Source: Aureimonas psammosilenae (GTDB taxonomy: Bacteria; Pseudomonadota; Alphaproteobacteria; Rhizobiales; Rhizobiaceae). Taken from it: a DNA stretch of 64,000 nt. The notes under the pieces are model-generated. The model did not search any database, was not told where the DNA came from, and saw only the letters and a program-made list of their open reading frames with translations. This document shows, in pieces, positions 41,982 through 51,121 of this stretch. Position 1 is the stretch's first letter, and every line of letters starts with the position of its first letter. The stretch is from assembly GCF_009176975.1 (NCBI RefSeq), contig NZ_WEZG01000004.1, positions 62,001-126,000 of the forward strand, given 5' to 3'. The position numbers and the translations under genes were made by a program.

Positions 41982-42590
41982 ATGGGCAAAATAAAGGCAA
42001 TGGAGCCCAGGCCGCTGACCATCCTCGTAATCGACGATAACCGTGCGCGCAGTGCGGTGATCGAGGCCGGACTACGCGAAGCGGGACATGCACAAGTGCG
42101 GGTCGTCGCCGACATGCTGGGGCTGGTGCGCGAAATCGAGTCCTATGCGCCCGACGTCATCGTGGTGGATCTGGAAAACCCCAACCGCGACCGGCTGGAG
42201 CAGTTCTTCCAGGTGTCGCGCACCGTGCGCCGGCCGATCGCCATGTTCGTGGACCGCTCCGACGCCGAGGCGATGGAAGCGGCGATCGCGGCCGGGGTGT
42301 CGGCCTATGTGGTGGACGGGCTGCGCAAGGAACGGGTGAAGCCGATCCTCGACATGGCGATCCTGCGCTTCGAGGCCTTTTCGCGGCTGGAGCGGGAACT
42401 CGACCAGGCGCGCTCGGAACTGGCCGAGCGCAAGGTGATCGAGAAGGCAAAGAAGATCCTGATGCGGATGCGCGGGCTCTCCGAGGACGACGCCTACAAG
42501 CTTCTGCGCACCACCGCCATGAACGAGAAGAGGAAGCTCGTGGACATCGCCGCAAGCGTCGTCACCGCCGCCTCGCTGCTCAGCGGATGA
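41982..42590 (+). CDS. nasT: NasT, ANTAR-domain antitermination response regulator for nitrate assimilation
   Basis: 202 residues from the ATG at 41982; an ATG at 42000 is an alternative. Residues ~12-125 form a receiver-like domain (ILVIDDNRARSAVIEAGLRE and DVIVVDLENPNRD), and the C terminus is the ANTAR RNA-binding domain (KVIEKAKKILMRMRGLSEDD, then AYKLLRTTAMNEKRKLVDIA). NasT binds a two-hairpin leader RNA to prevent termination before the nitrate genes and is held inactive by NasS without nitrate. The gene overlaps nasS by 4 nt. The order nasT-nasS is the reverse of the more usual one. Confidence 0.93.
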   Translation: MGKIKAMEPRPLTILVIDDNRARSAVIEAGLREAGHAQVRVVADMLGLVREIESYAPDVIVVDLENPNRDRLEQFFQVSRTVRRPIAMFVDRSDAEAMEAAIAAGVSAYVVDGLRKERVKPILDMAILRFEAFSRLERELDQARSELAERKVIEKAKKILMRMRGLSEDDAYKLLRTTAMNEKRKLVDIAASVVTAASLLSG

Positions 42591-43798
42591 ACGGCTCGAT
42601 GAACGACGACCAGACCTTCGAGGCAACGCGCGTGGTTCGCGCCGGCTTCATTCCGCTTCTCGACGCCGCCGTGCTCATTGCGGCCGCTGCGAAAGGCTTC
42701 GACCGCGAGGAAGGGCTGGCGCTCGATCTCGTGCGCGAGGTGTCCTGGTCGAACATCCGCGACCGCCTCGCCTTTCGCCAGTTCGACGTGGCGCACATGC
42801 TCGGACCGATGGCGATCGCGTCGCAACTCGGCCTCGGCTCCAATCCCTATCCGGTGATCGCGCCCTTCGCGCTCGGCCAGGGCGGCAATGCCGTGACCCT
42901 CTCCGTTCCGCTGTTTGCCGCCATGCGCGACGCGGCGGGCGCAGATTTCCGCGACGAACCCAAGGCCCATGCCAGGGCTTTGAAGCGCGTGGTGGAGCGG
43001 CGACGGGTGGCCGGATCGCCGCCGCTCGTCTTCGGCGTCACCTATCCCTTTTCCTCGCATAATTACGAGTTCCGCTTCTGGATGGCCGAAGGCGGGATCG
43101 ATCCCGACCGCGACGTGACCATGACCGTGGTGCCGCCGCCCTTCACCACGGACGCCCTGAAGGCCGGGGCCATCGACGGCTTCTGCGTCAACGCGCCCTG
43201 GAACGTCTTGGCGGTGGAAGCGGGCATCGGGCGCATCGTGGCGGTGAAGGCCGACATCGCACCTTCGTCGCCGGAAAAGGTGCTGGGCGTCAGGCCGGAC
43301 TGGTGGGCGGAAAACGAGGACACCGGCCATCGCCTCGTCCGGGCGCTCCACCGCGCCGCCCATTGGTGCGCCGAATGCGCCAACCACGCGGAACTCGCCG
43401 CCATCCTGGCCAAGCCGGCCCATGTCGGAGGCTCGGCCGAAACGATCCTGGCGGTGCTGTCGGGCCGGCTCGCCGTCGACCCGGACGGCACGGTGCGCGA
43501 CATCCCGAACTATCTGCGCTTCCATGGCGAGGGCGTGAACCGCCCGGCAAGCGCCGAAGCGCGCTGGGTCTTCGGCCAGATGGCGCGCTGGGGCCAGGTG
43601 CCGCTCGATGAAACAAGCGCGCACCGCGCCGGTCTCGCCTTCCGGCCCGATCTCTTCGACCGCGCGCTTGGCCGGGCGGATGCAGGGATCGCAGGGGAAG
43701 AAACGAGCTTCGATCCAAGGCGGATCGCGACAGACCTCGAAGCCTTCGCGATCCGCCACCCGATGGGACAGGGTCGGCCGGATGAGGGTTTGGAATAG
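42587..43798 (+). CDS. nasS: NasS, cytoplasmic nitrate/nitrite sensor (NrtA-like)
   Basis: 403 residues related to the nitrate-binding protein NrtA but with no signal peptide, lipobox or TAT motif, which is the diagnostic difference of NasS. The nitrate-binding-protein motifs VTYPFSSHNYEFRFWMAEGG and VPPPFTTDALKAGAIDGFC align with those of the NrtA encoded next. NasS sequesters NasT when nitrate is absent and releases it on nitrate or nitrite binding. It overlaps nasT by ATGA, consistent with equimolar synthesis. Confidence 0.92.
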   Translation: MNGSMNDDQTFEATRVVRAGFIPLLDAAVLIAAAAKGFDREEGLALDLVREVSWSNIRDRLAFRQFDVAHMLGPMAIASQLGLGSNPYPVIAPFALGQGGNAVTLSVPLFAAMRDAAGADFRDEPKAHARALKRVVERRRVAGSPPLVFGVTYPFSSHNYEFRFWMAEGGIDPDRDVTMTVVPPPFTTDALKAGAIDGFCVNAPWNVLAVEAGIGRIVAVKADIAPSSPEKVLGVRPDWWAENEDTGHRLVRALHRAAHWCAECANHAELAAILAKPAHVGGSAETILAVLSGRLAVDPDGTVRDIPNYLRFHGEGVNRPASAEARWVFGQMARWGQVPLDETSAHRAGLAFRPDLFDRALGRADAGIAGEETSFDPRRIATDLEAFAIRHPMGQGRPDEGLE

Positions 43799-44168
43799 GC
43801 GCATCCATGCCTGTTCCCTGCGATCATGTTGCGCTGCACAGCATTTGGTCGCCCGATCGCGAAATGGGCAGCGGGTCCGCACACGATAAAACACATATAG
43901 GACAGCGCTTTAAGACGCTTATTGCCTAGTTATTAGGCCTGCCCTCTGCGCAACATTTGGACTTTCAAATCGCTCCAAACTGGGGCTTAATCGCCATTGT
44001 GCCCGTCAACGAGGACGAGGCGCAACGAGCTTCGAGTGAAGCTTCTCAAGACATCGACGTCGCGTGACCGCTCTCGCGTCCCTCCATCGGGACCGATCGA
44101 GCCCGATCGCTCGCGTCCGACCTTTTCCGCCGCTCTTCCATTCACCGATCCCGACCGAAGGACCGTTC
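43799..44168 (+). promoter_or_regulatory. Structured leader / promoter region of the nitrate operon, candidate NasT target
   Basis: This 370-bp gap lies between nasS and nrtA. It contains a perfect dyad GCCTA-N5-TAGGC at 43924-43938, possibly an operator. A stem CGTC/GACG at 44004-44017 closes the hexaloop AACGAG, which fits the A1/G4 hexaloop that ANTAR proteins recognise. A second stem AGCTTC/GAAGCT at 44028-44043 follows 10 nt later, but its loop (GAGT, or CGAGTG if one pair opens) lacks the A1 base. Further stems occur at 44079-44094 and around 44094-44109, and a TTTT run at 44123-44126 could complete a terminator. The antitermination role is inferred from position and nasTS. Confidence 0.55.
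43924..43938. repeat. 15-bp inverted repeat upstream of the nitrate leader
   Basis: GCCTA at 43924-43928 and TAGGC at 43934-43938 are exact inverted copies with a 5-bp AT-rich centre. It lies 230 bp before nrtA and ~65 bp before the hexaloop hairpin, a reasonable position for a transcription-factor site near a promoter. I cannot name the factor. Confidence 0.4.
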
Positions 44169-45464
44169 ATGTCCGACCTGCCCAAGACCGATCTCAGCCG
44201 CCGTCGCTTCCTTCACGCGACCGCCATGACGGCCGCGCTGTTTTCCGGCCTCGGCGCAGCCTTCCCGCGCGGCGCATTCGCTGAAGGCTCCGGCCCCGAG
44301 ACCACCAGGGCGGTGCTCGGCTTCATCGCGCTGACCGACGCCGCGCCCCTCATCGTCGCCAAGGAAAAGGGCTTCTTCGCCAAGCACGGAATGCCCGATG
44401 TCGAGGTGGTGAAGCAGTCCTCCTGGGGCACGACGCGCGACAATCTCGTGCTCGGCTCGGCGGGCTCAGGGATCGACGGCGCGCATATCCTGACGCCCAT
44501 GCCCTACCTGATGAGCGCGGGGAAGATCACGCAGAACAACCAGCCGGTGCCGATGCAGATCCTGGCGCGGCTCAATCTCGACGGACAAGGCATCTCGGTC
44601 GCCAAGGCCTATGCCGATCAGAAGGTCGGGCTCGACGCCTCGGCGCTCCGGGAAGCCTTCGCCGCCAAGAAAGCCGCCGGCACCCCGGCCAAGATCGCGA
44701 TGACCTTTCCAGGCGGCACGCACGATCTCTGGGTGCGCTACTGGCTGGCGGCTGGCGGCATCGACCCGGACAAGGATGTCGAGACCATCGTCGTGCCCCC
44801 GCCCCAGATGGTCGCCAACATGAAGGTCGGCACCATGGACGCCTTCTGCGTCGGCGAACCGTGGAACGCGCAGCTCGTGGAACAGGGCATCGGCTATACC
44901 GCGCTCACCACCGGTGAGCTTTGGGCCAAGCACCCGGAAAAGAGCTTCGCCATGCGCGCCGACTGGGTGGACAAGAACCCGAAGGCGACCCTCGCCCTTC
45001 TGATGGCGATCCAGGAAGCCGCGCAATGGGCCGACGACATGGCCAACAAGGACGAGCTGGCCGCCATTCTGTCGAAGCGCGCCTGGTTCAACGTCAAGGC
45101 CGCCGATATCGGCCCGCGCATGAAGGGCGTCTTCGACTACGGCAACGGCCGCGCGACCGAGAACTCGCCGCATTTCATGAAGTTCTGGCGCGACCACGCC
45201 TCCTACCCCTTCGCCAGCCACGACGCCTGGTTCCTCACCGAGGACATGCGCTGGGGCAAGCTGGAAGCTGCGACCGACGTGAAGGCGACCGTCGCACGCG
45301 TCAATCGCGGCGATCTCTGGCTGGAAGCGGCCAAGGCTCTGGGCGTGTCGGACCTGCCGGCCTCGCCCTCGCGCGGTGTGGAGACCTTCTTCGACGGCAA
45401 GGTCTTCGATCCCGAGAACCCCGCCGCCTACCTCCAAAGCCTCGCGATCACCCGCATCGCCTGA
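44169..45464 (+). CDS. nrtA: Nitrate ABC transporter substrate-binding protein
   Basis: 431 residues from the ATG at 44169 with GAAGGACC upstream; the 35 codons before it are leader sequence. The N terminus carries a twin-arginine signal (LSRRRFLHATAMTAALFSGL) cut near AFA. The mature domain shows NrtA/CmpA features: FIALTDAAPLIVAKEKGFF, KIAMTFPGGTHDLWVRYWLA and VPPPQMVANMKVGTMDAFCV. It binds nitrate or nitrite in the periplasm and delivers it to the NrtB permease. Transport by TAT means it folds in the cytoplasm first. Confidence 0.92.
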   Translation: MSDLPKTDLSRRRFLHATAMTAALFSGLGAAFPRGAFAEGSGPETTRAVLGFIALTDAAPLIVAKEKGFFAKHGMPDVEVVKQSSWGTTRDNLVLGSAGSGIDGAHILTPMPYLMSAGKITQNNQPVPMQILARLNLDGQGISVAKAYADQKVGLDASALREAFAAKKAAGTPAKIAMTFPGGTHDLWVRYWLAAGGIDPDKDVETIVVPPPQMVANMKVGTMDAFCVGEPWNAQLVEQGIGYTALTTGELWAKHPEKSFAMRADWVDKNPKATLALLMAIQEAAQWADDMANKDELAAILSKRAWFNVKAADIGPRMKGVFDYGNGRATENSPHFMKFWRDHASYPFASHDAWFLTEDMRWGKLEAATDVKATVARVNRGDLWLEAAKALGVSDLPASPSRGVETFFDGKVFDPENPAAYLQSLAITRIA

Positions 45465-45496
45465 CGCAGCCCGCTTCTTCGCCGGAGACGTTTTCC

Positions 45497-46396
45497 ATGT
45501 CCCAGACCGCCTTGAAGACGCCGCTCGCGCCCGAAACGCGCACCGCGAATGCGGGCCCCAAGGTCGTGGCGCTCCGCCGCCCCGGCATGGGCTCCGCCGA
45601 GCGCCTGCGGCGGCTGGTGGCCCAAGTCGGCGGAACGGTTCTGCCGCCGCTCGTCACCCTCGCCCTGCTTCTCGGGCTCTGGCAGCTTTTGTGCAGCGGC
45701 GGCACGTCGGCGCTTCCCGCGCCGAGCCAGGTCGTTTCGGACAGTTGGGAACTCATCGCCCATCCGTTCTACACCAATTCCGGCAACGATGTCGGGCTCG
45801 GCTGGCAGATCTGGGCGAGCCTCCAGCGCGTGGCGCTCGGCTATGCCTTGAGCGTCGTCGCCGGCATCTCGCTCGGCGTCCTCGTCGGGCAGTCGGATCT
45901 CGCCATGCGCGGCCTCGACCCGATCTTCCAGGTTTTGCGCACCGTGCCCCCGCTCGCTTGGCTGCCCTTGTCGCTCGCCGCCTTCCAGGACGGTCAGCCG
46001 AGCGCGATCTTCGTGATCTTCATCACCGCGATCTGGCCGATCATCATCAACACGGCGGTGGGCATCCGCAACATCCCGCAGGATTATCGCAACGTCGCCA
46101 AGGTCCTCCGCCTGTCGCCGCTCGAATTCTTCGCCAAGATCATGATCCCGGCGGCTGCCCCTTACATCTTCACCGGGCTTCGCATCGGCGTCGGCCTGTC
46201 CTGGCTCGCGATCGTGGCGGCCGAGATGCTGATCGGCGGCGTCGGCATCGGCTTCTTCATCTGGGACGCCTGGAACTCGTCCCTCATCTCGGACATCATC
46301 GTGGCGCTCGTTTATGTCGGCGTGGTGGGCTTCGTGCTCGACCGGATCGTCGCCCTGATCGGCCGCCTCGTCACCCGCGGCACCGCGGCCGCGTGA
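45497..46396 (+). CDS. nrtB: Nitrate ABC transporter permease
   Basis: 299 residues. After a polar N terminus of ~40 residues there are about six membrane segments, and the permease motif is in VAKVLRLSPLEFFAKIMIPAAAPYI, of the SsuC/TauC/NrtB type. The segment LRTVPPLAWLPLSLAAFQDG is typical of nitrate permeases. A homodimer forms the inner-membrane channel. It lies 32 bp after nrtA and 14 bp before the ATPase gene. Confidence 0.92.
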   Translation: MSQTALKTPLAPETRTANAGPKVVALRRPGMGSAERLRRLVAQVGGTVLPPLVTLALLLGLWQLLCSGGTSALPAPSQVVSDSWELIAHPFYTNSGNDVGLGWQIWASLQRVALGYALSVVAGISLGVLVGQSDLAMRGLDPIFQVLRTVPPLAWLPLSLAAFQDGQPSAIFVIFITAIWPIIINTAVGIRNIPQDYRNVAKVLRLSPLEFFAKIMIPAAAPYIFTGLRIGVGLSWLAIVAAEMLIGGVGIGFFIWDAWNSSLISDIIVALVYVGVVGFVLDRIVALIGRLVTRGTAAA

Positions 46397-46410
46397 AGGA
46401 GGCGGAATCC

Positions 46411-47217
46411 ATGAACGCCATTCAGAAACCCTTCCTGTCGATCGAAGGCGTGACCAAGGTCTTCCGGCGCGGCAGCGCCACGACCGAGGTGCTGCAGAAC
46501 ATCGGCCTTTCGGTCGCCAAAGGCGAATATGTCTCGATCATCGGGCATTCGGGCTGCGGAAAGTCGACCCTCCTCAACATCGTCGCGGGGCTGACGGACG
46601 CCTCCACGGGCGGCGTCATCCTCGAGGGCCGCGAAGTGCGCGAGCCCGGCCCCGACCGCGCCGTGGTGTTCCAGAACCATTCGCTCCTACCCTGGCTCAC
46701 CGTCTACGAGAATGTCGCGCTCGGCGTCGACAAGGTCTTCGGGCGCACGAAGAGCCGCGCCGAGCGCCGCGAATGGGTGATGAAGAATCTTGAACTCGTC
46801 CATATGGGCCACGCCAAGGACAAGCGCCCGTCCGAGATTTCCGGCGGCATGAAGCAGCGCGTCGGCATCGCCCGCGCGCTCGCCATGGAGCCGAAGGTCC
46901 TTCTTCTCGACGAGCCCTTCGGCGCACTCGATGCCCTGACCAGAGCTCATCTCCAGGACGAGGTGATGCGCATTCAAACCGAGCTCGGCACCACCGTCAT
47001 GATGATCACGCACGACGTGGACGAGGCGGTGCTCCTGTCGGACCGCATCGTGATGCTGACCAACGGTCCTTCGGCGCGCATCGGCGAAATCCTCGACGTG
47101 CCCCTGCCCCGCCCGCGCGAGCGCATCCGCCTCGCGACCGACGCGACCTATCTCAAATGCCGGCAGGCGGTCCTGAAATTCCTCTACGAGCGCAACCGCT
47201 TCGTGGAAGCCGCATGA
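46411..47217 (+). CDS. Nitrate ABC transporter ATP-binding protein (NrtD-type)
   Basis: 268 residues with AAGGAGG before the ATG. It shows Walker A GHSGCGKSTLLNIVAG, Q-loop VFQNHSLLPWLTV, signature ISGGMKQRVGIARAL, Walker B VLLLDEPFGALD and switch MMITHDVDEA. It has only the single ATPase domain, without the NrtA-like C-terminal extension of cyanobacterial NrtC, so it resembles NrtD. It overlaps the FAD oxidoreductase gene by 4 nt. Confidence 0.92.
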   Translation: MNAIQKPFLSIEGVTKVFRRGSATTEVLQNIGLSVAKGEYVSIIGHSGCGKSTLLNIVAGLTDASTGGVILEGREVREPGPDRAVVFQNHSLLPWLTVYENVALGVDKVFGRTKSRAERREWVMKNLELVHMGHAKDKRPSEISGGMKQRVGIARALAMEPKVLLLDEPFGALDALTRAHLQDEVMRIQTELGTTVMMITHDVDEAVLLSDRIVMLTNGPSARIGEILDVPLPRPRERIRLATDATYLKCRQAVLKFLYERNRFVEAA

Positions 47218-48437
47218 TGCCTCAGAAACTCGTCGTCGTCGGCAACGGCATGGCCCCGGGCCGCATGCTGGAGCGCTTGTTCATCGAGGCGCCGGGCACT
47301 TTTGACGTCACCATCTTCAATGCCGAGCCGCGCGTGAACTACGACCGCATCATGCTGTCGCCCGTTCTGTCCGGCGAGAAGCGTTTCGAGGACATCGTGA
47401 TCCATGGCGACGGCTGGTACGAGCGCCACGGCGTCACGCTCCTGAAGGGCGAGCGCGTGGTGTCGATCGATCGCGACGCCCGCACCGTCACCTCGGCGGC
47501 GGGCACGGTCGCGCCCTACGACAAGCTCGTCATCGCCACCGGCTCGGTGCCCTTCGTTCCCCCGATCCCCGGTTCCACCATGGCGGGCGTCCTCACCTAT
47601 CGCGATCTCGACGATGTCGAAGCGATGATCCTCGCGGCGCAGTCGGGAACGAAAGCCGTGGTGATCGGCGGCGGGCTGCTCGGGCTGGAAGCCGCGGCCG
47701 GTCTGAAGGCGCAGGGGCTCGACGTGACGGTGGTCCACCTGATGCCGACCCTCATGGAGCGCCAGCTCGATCCCGCCGCCGGCCGGCTTCTGGCGGCGGC
47801 CTTCGAAGCGCGGGGCATCACGGTTCTCACCGGCGCGAACACGAAGGCCGTGCGGGGAGAGACCCATGCCACCGGCGTCGAACTCGCCGACGGGCGCGTG
47901 ATCGAGGCGGGGCTCGTGGTGATGGCGGTCGGCATTCGGCCGTCCGCGACGCTCGCGAGGGAGGCCAGACTCGCGGTCGGTCGCGGCATTCTAGTCGACG
48001 CCCACATGCGCACCAGCGATCCCGACATCCTGGCGCTCGGCGAATGCGCCGAGGTGGACGGCCGCGTCTACGGGCTCGTCGCCCCACTCTACCGGATGGC
48101 GGAGGTCGCCGCGCAGAGCCTTCTGGACAGGCCCGGCGAGCCTTTCCACCATCTCGATACCCCGACCAAGCTGAAGGTGTCGGGAATGGACCTTTATTCG
48201 GTCGGCGACTTCGCTGAGGGCGAAGGGCGCGAGGAGATCACGTTCGAGGATGCGGCGGTCGGCGTCTACAAGCGCCTCGTGGTGGAGAACGGCCGGCTCG
48301 TCGGCGCGGTTCTCTTCGGAGAGACCGGCGACGGCGGATGGTTCTCCGATCTCGTCGGGAAAGGCGCGCCCATCGCCGACATGCGCGAGGCGCTGATCTT
48401 CGGCAGCGCCTTTGCCCCCACACCGATGGCGGCCTGA
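47214..48437 (+). CDS. FAD-dependent NAD(P)H oxidoreductase, electron-transfer subunit of assimilatory nitrate reductase
   Basis: 407 residues from an ATG that overlaps the ATPase stop. Two dinucleotide-binding regions are visible: the N-terminal LVVVGNGMAPGRMLERL for FAD and the central VVIGGGLLGLEAAAGLKAQG for NAD(P)H, plus the FAD motif ILALGECAEVDG. It corresponds to the N-terminal flavin module of NirB without that protein's [2Fe-2S] and siroheme parts, and to the separate FAD subunit (NasC of Klebsiella type). It should pass electrons from NADH to the [2Fe-2S] domain at the end of the nitrate reductase encoded 5 bp downstream. Confidence 0.85.
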   Translation: MMPQKLVVVGNGMAPGRMLERLFIEAPGTFDVTIFNAEPRVNYDRIMLSPVLSGEKRFEDIVIHGDGWYERHGVTLLKGERVVSIDRDARTVTSAAGTVAPYDKLVIATGSVPFVPPIPGSTMAGVLTYRDLDDVEAMILAAQSGTKAVVIGGGLLGLEAAAGLKAQGLDVTVVHLMPTLMERQLDPAAGRLLAAAFEARGITVLTGANTKAVRGETHATGVELADGRVIEAGLVVMAVGIRPSATLAREARLAVGRGILVDAHMRTSDPDILALGECAEVDGRVYGLVAPLYRMAEVAAQSLLDRPGEPFHHLDTPTKLKVSGMDLYSVGDFAEGEGREEITFEDAAVGVYKRLVVENGRLVGAVLFGETGDGGWFSDLVGKGAPIADMREALIFGSAFAPTPMAA

Positions 48438-48442
48438 CTCCC

Positions 48443-51121
48443 ATGCGCGCCGAGCCGAACATCAGCGCCACCGTCCGCACCACCTGCCCTTATTGCGGTG
48501 TGGGCTGCGGCGTTCTGGCTTCCCCAGGCGGCGACGGCTCGGTCGCGATCGCCGGCGATCCGCACCATCCGGCCAATTGGGGACGCCTTTGCTCCAAGGG
48601 CTCGGCGCTCGGCGAAACGCTGGCTCTGGACGAACGGCTTTTGGCCCCGCGCATCCACGGGCGCGACGCGGAATGGGACGAGGCGCTGGACCTAGTGGCG
48701 CAAAACTTCTCGCGAGCGATCGCCGAGCACGGGCCCGACTCCGTCGCCTTCTATGTGTCCGGCCAGCTTTTGACGGAAGACTACTACGTCGCCAACAAGC
48801 TGATGAAGGGCTTCCTCGGCTCGGCCAATATCGACACCAATTCGCGCCTTTGCATGTCCTCCTCGGTGGCGGGCCATGTGCGCGCCTTCGGCTCCGACAC
48901 GGTGCCCGGCACCTACGAGGATCTGGAGGAAGCCGATCTCGTGGTGCTCGTCGGCTCCAATCTCGCCTGGTGCCATCCGGTTCTTTATCAGCGCCTTTGC
49001 GCCGCCAAGGCCGCGCGGCCGGAGATGAAGGTGGTGCTGGTGGATCCGCGCCGCACCGCGACCGCCGATCTCTGCGATCTCCATCTCGCCCTCGCGCCGG
49101 ATGCCGATGTCGCGCTGTTTTCCGGTCTCCTGGCGCATCTCGCCGATACGGGTTGCGTGGATGAGGACTTCGTCGCCGAACATACCGAAGGGTATGGCAA
49201 GGCTCTGGAAGCCGCGCGCCAGTGGGACATACCGCGCCTCCTCGCACGCTCGGGCCTCCCTGAGGCCGACATCCGCGCCTTCTTCGCGCTTTTCGCGGGC
49301 TCGGAGAAGGTCGTCACCGTCTACAGCCAGGGCGTCAACCAGTCGGCCGAGGGCACAGACAAGGTGAACGCGATCATCAACTGCCATCTGGCTTGCGGCC
49401 GGATCGGGCGTCCGGGCACGGGGCCTTTTTCCGTCACCGGCCAGCCCAACGCCATGGGCGGGCGCGAGGTCGGAGGCCTCGCCAACATGCTCGCCGCCCA
49501 TATGGCGATCGAGAACCCGGACCATCGCGCCCTCGTGCAGGACTTCTGGCAGAGCCCCGCGATCCCCGAGAAGCCCGGCCTGAAAGCCGTCGACCTTTTC
49601 CGCGCCGTCGGCGAGGGGCGGATCAAGGCGCTCTGGATCATGGGCACCAATCCGGTGGTGTCCATGCCGGAGGCCGACAGCGTGAAGGCGGCGATCGAGA
49701 ACTGCCCCTTCGTGGTCGTGTCCGACGTGATGGCCCGAACCGACACGCTGGACCTCGCCCATGTCGCGCTGCCCGCCGCCGCCTGGGGCGAGAAGAACGG
49801 CACGGTGACGAATTCCGAGCGCCGCATCTCGCGCCAGCGCCCCTTCCTGCCGCTGCCGGGACAAGCGCGGCCGGACTGGTGGATCGTGACGCAACTCGCG
49901 CGCCGCATGGGTTTCGGCGCGGCCTTCGCTTATCGAAACGCGGCCGAGATCTTCGCTGAACATGCACGCCTGTCGGCGACCGAGAACGCCGGGCAGCGCG
50001 ACTTCGACCTGTCCGGTCTCGCCGATCTCGATGCCGAAAGCTACGAGACGCTGGCTCCGGTGCAATGGCCGCTGCGTGCGGACGGGTCGACGCAAACGCG
50101 CTTCTTCGCCGATGGCGGCTTCTTTCGCCCGAACGGACGGGCGCTCTTCGTCGTCCCGCGCGTGGCCGGGCCAGCGGTGCCCAAACCCGGCTTCGTTCTC
50201 AACAGCGGGCGCGTGCGCGACCAGTGGCACACGATGACGCGCACCGGCCTGTCTGCCCGGTTGTCGGCCCATGTGCCGGAGCCCTATGTGGAAATTCACG
50301 CCGAAGACGCGGCACGGCTCGACTTTCGCGGCGGCGACATCGCGCGCCTTTCCTCCGCGCACGGGGAAGTGCTCCTGCGCTGCCGCGTGACGCGGGACGT
50401 CGCGCCCGGCTCCGTCTTCGCACCCATGCACTGGAACGCGCGGTTCGCCTCGAAAGGGCGGATCGGCGCGGCGATCGAAGCGCGGGTCGATCCCGTTTCC
50501 GGCCAACCCGCGCTGAAAGCCTCGCGCGTCGCCGTTGAACCCTATCCGGCCGCCTGGCACGGCTTCGCGGTCTGCCGCGAGCGCCCCCCGGGAGACCTCG
50601 CCGACTATGCCGCCATCGCGCGCACCGACGGCGGCTGGCGGGTGGAACTCGCCGATGCCGGCCCTTGCAATGCGGATGCCCTGATGCGCAGGCTCCTGGC
50701 TTGCGAGATCGCGGAGCCCTTCGCGAAATATCGCGACGAAGCCGCCGGCGCCCATCGCCTCGCCGCCTTCGATGGCGAGCGCTTGTCTGCCGCCTTATGG
50801 GTCGCGCCCAAACCCCTTCCCGTATCCCGCTCCTTCGCCGCCGCGCAGCTCGCGAGCCCGAGGCTGACCGCCCTCGACCGGATGCGGCTTCTGGCCGGTC
50901 GCGGCCGCGCGGATCGCCCCGATCCGGGGCGCATCGTCTGTTCCTGCCTTCAGGTCGGGGTGAACGACATCGCGCGCGCCGCTGCCAAGGGGGCGGGAAC
51001 CGTCGCGGCAATCGGCGAGGCGACGAAGGCCGGCACGAATTGCGGCTCCTGCCGAGCCGAGATCGCGGCGCTTCTCGCCTCGCGGCCGCTCGCTGCCGCG
51101 ACAATCGGAACCATCGCATGA
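48443..51121 (+). CDS. nasA: Assimilatory nitrate reductase catalytic subunit with C-terminal BFD [2Fe-2S] domain
   Basis: 892 residues. The N-terminal [4Fe-4S] motif is TTCPYCGVGCGV (C15, C18, C22) with C50 in GRLCSKG; the molybdenum region includes NSRLCMSSSV, and the substrate/cofactor region has NAMGGREVGG. The C-terminal molybdopterin-binding barrel follows near GFVLNSGRVRDQWHTMTR. The last ~55 residues are a BFD-like [2Fe-2S] domain (GRIVCSCLQVG and AGTNCGSCRAEI). The absence of a signal peptide shows a cytoplasmic assimilatory enzyme, reducing nitrate to nitrite with Mo-bis-MGD. It is followed by the nitrite reductase with an ATGA overlap. Confidence 0.93.
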   Translation: MRAEPNISATVRTTCPYCGVGCGVLASPGGDGSVAIAGDPHHPANWGRLCSKGSALGETLALDERLLAPRIHGRDAEWDEALDLVAQNFSRAIAEHGPDSVAFYVSGQLLTEDYYVANKLMKGFLGSANIDTNSRLCMSSSVAGHVRAFGSDTVPGTYEDLEEADLVVLVGSNLAWCHPVLYQRLCAAKAARPEMKVVLVDPRRTATADLCDLHLALAPDADVALFSGLLAHLADTGCVDEDFVAEHTEGYGKALEAARQWDIPRLLARSGLPEADIRAFFALFAGSEKVVTVYSQGVNQSAEGTDKVNAIINCHLACGRIGRPGTGPFSVTGQPNAMGGREVGGLANMLAAHMAIENPDHRALVQDFWQSPAIPEKPGLKAVDLFRAVGEGRIKALWIMGTNPVVSMPEADSVKAAIENCPFVVVSDVMARTDTLDLAHVALPAAAWGEKNGTVTNSERRISRQRPFLPLPGQARPDWWIVTQLARRMGFGAAFAYRNAAEIFAEHARLSATENAGQRDFDLSGLADLDAESYETLAPVQWPLRADGSTQTRFFADGGFFRPNGRALFVVPRVAGPAVPKPGFVLNSGRVRDQWHTMTRTGLSARLSAHVPEPYVEIHAEDAARLDFRGGDIARLSSAHGEVLLRCRVTRDVAPGSVFAPMHWNARFASKGRIGAAIEARVDPVSGQPALKASRVAVEPYPAAWHGFAVCRERPPGDLADYAAIARTDGGWRVELADAGPCNADALMRRLLACEIAEPFAKYRDEAAGAHRLAAFDGERLSAALWVAPKPLPVSRSFAAAQLASPRLTALDRMRLLAGRGRADRPDPGRIVCSCLQVGVNDIARAAAKGAGTVAAIGEATKAGTNCGSCRAEIAALLASRPLAAATIGTIA

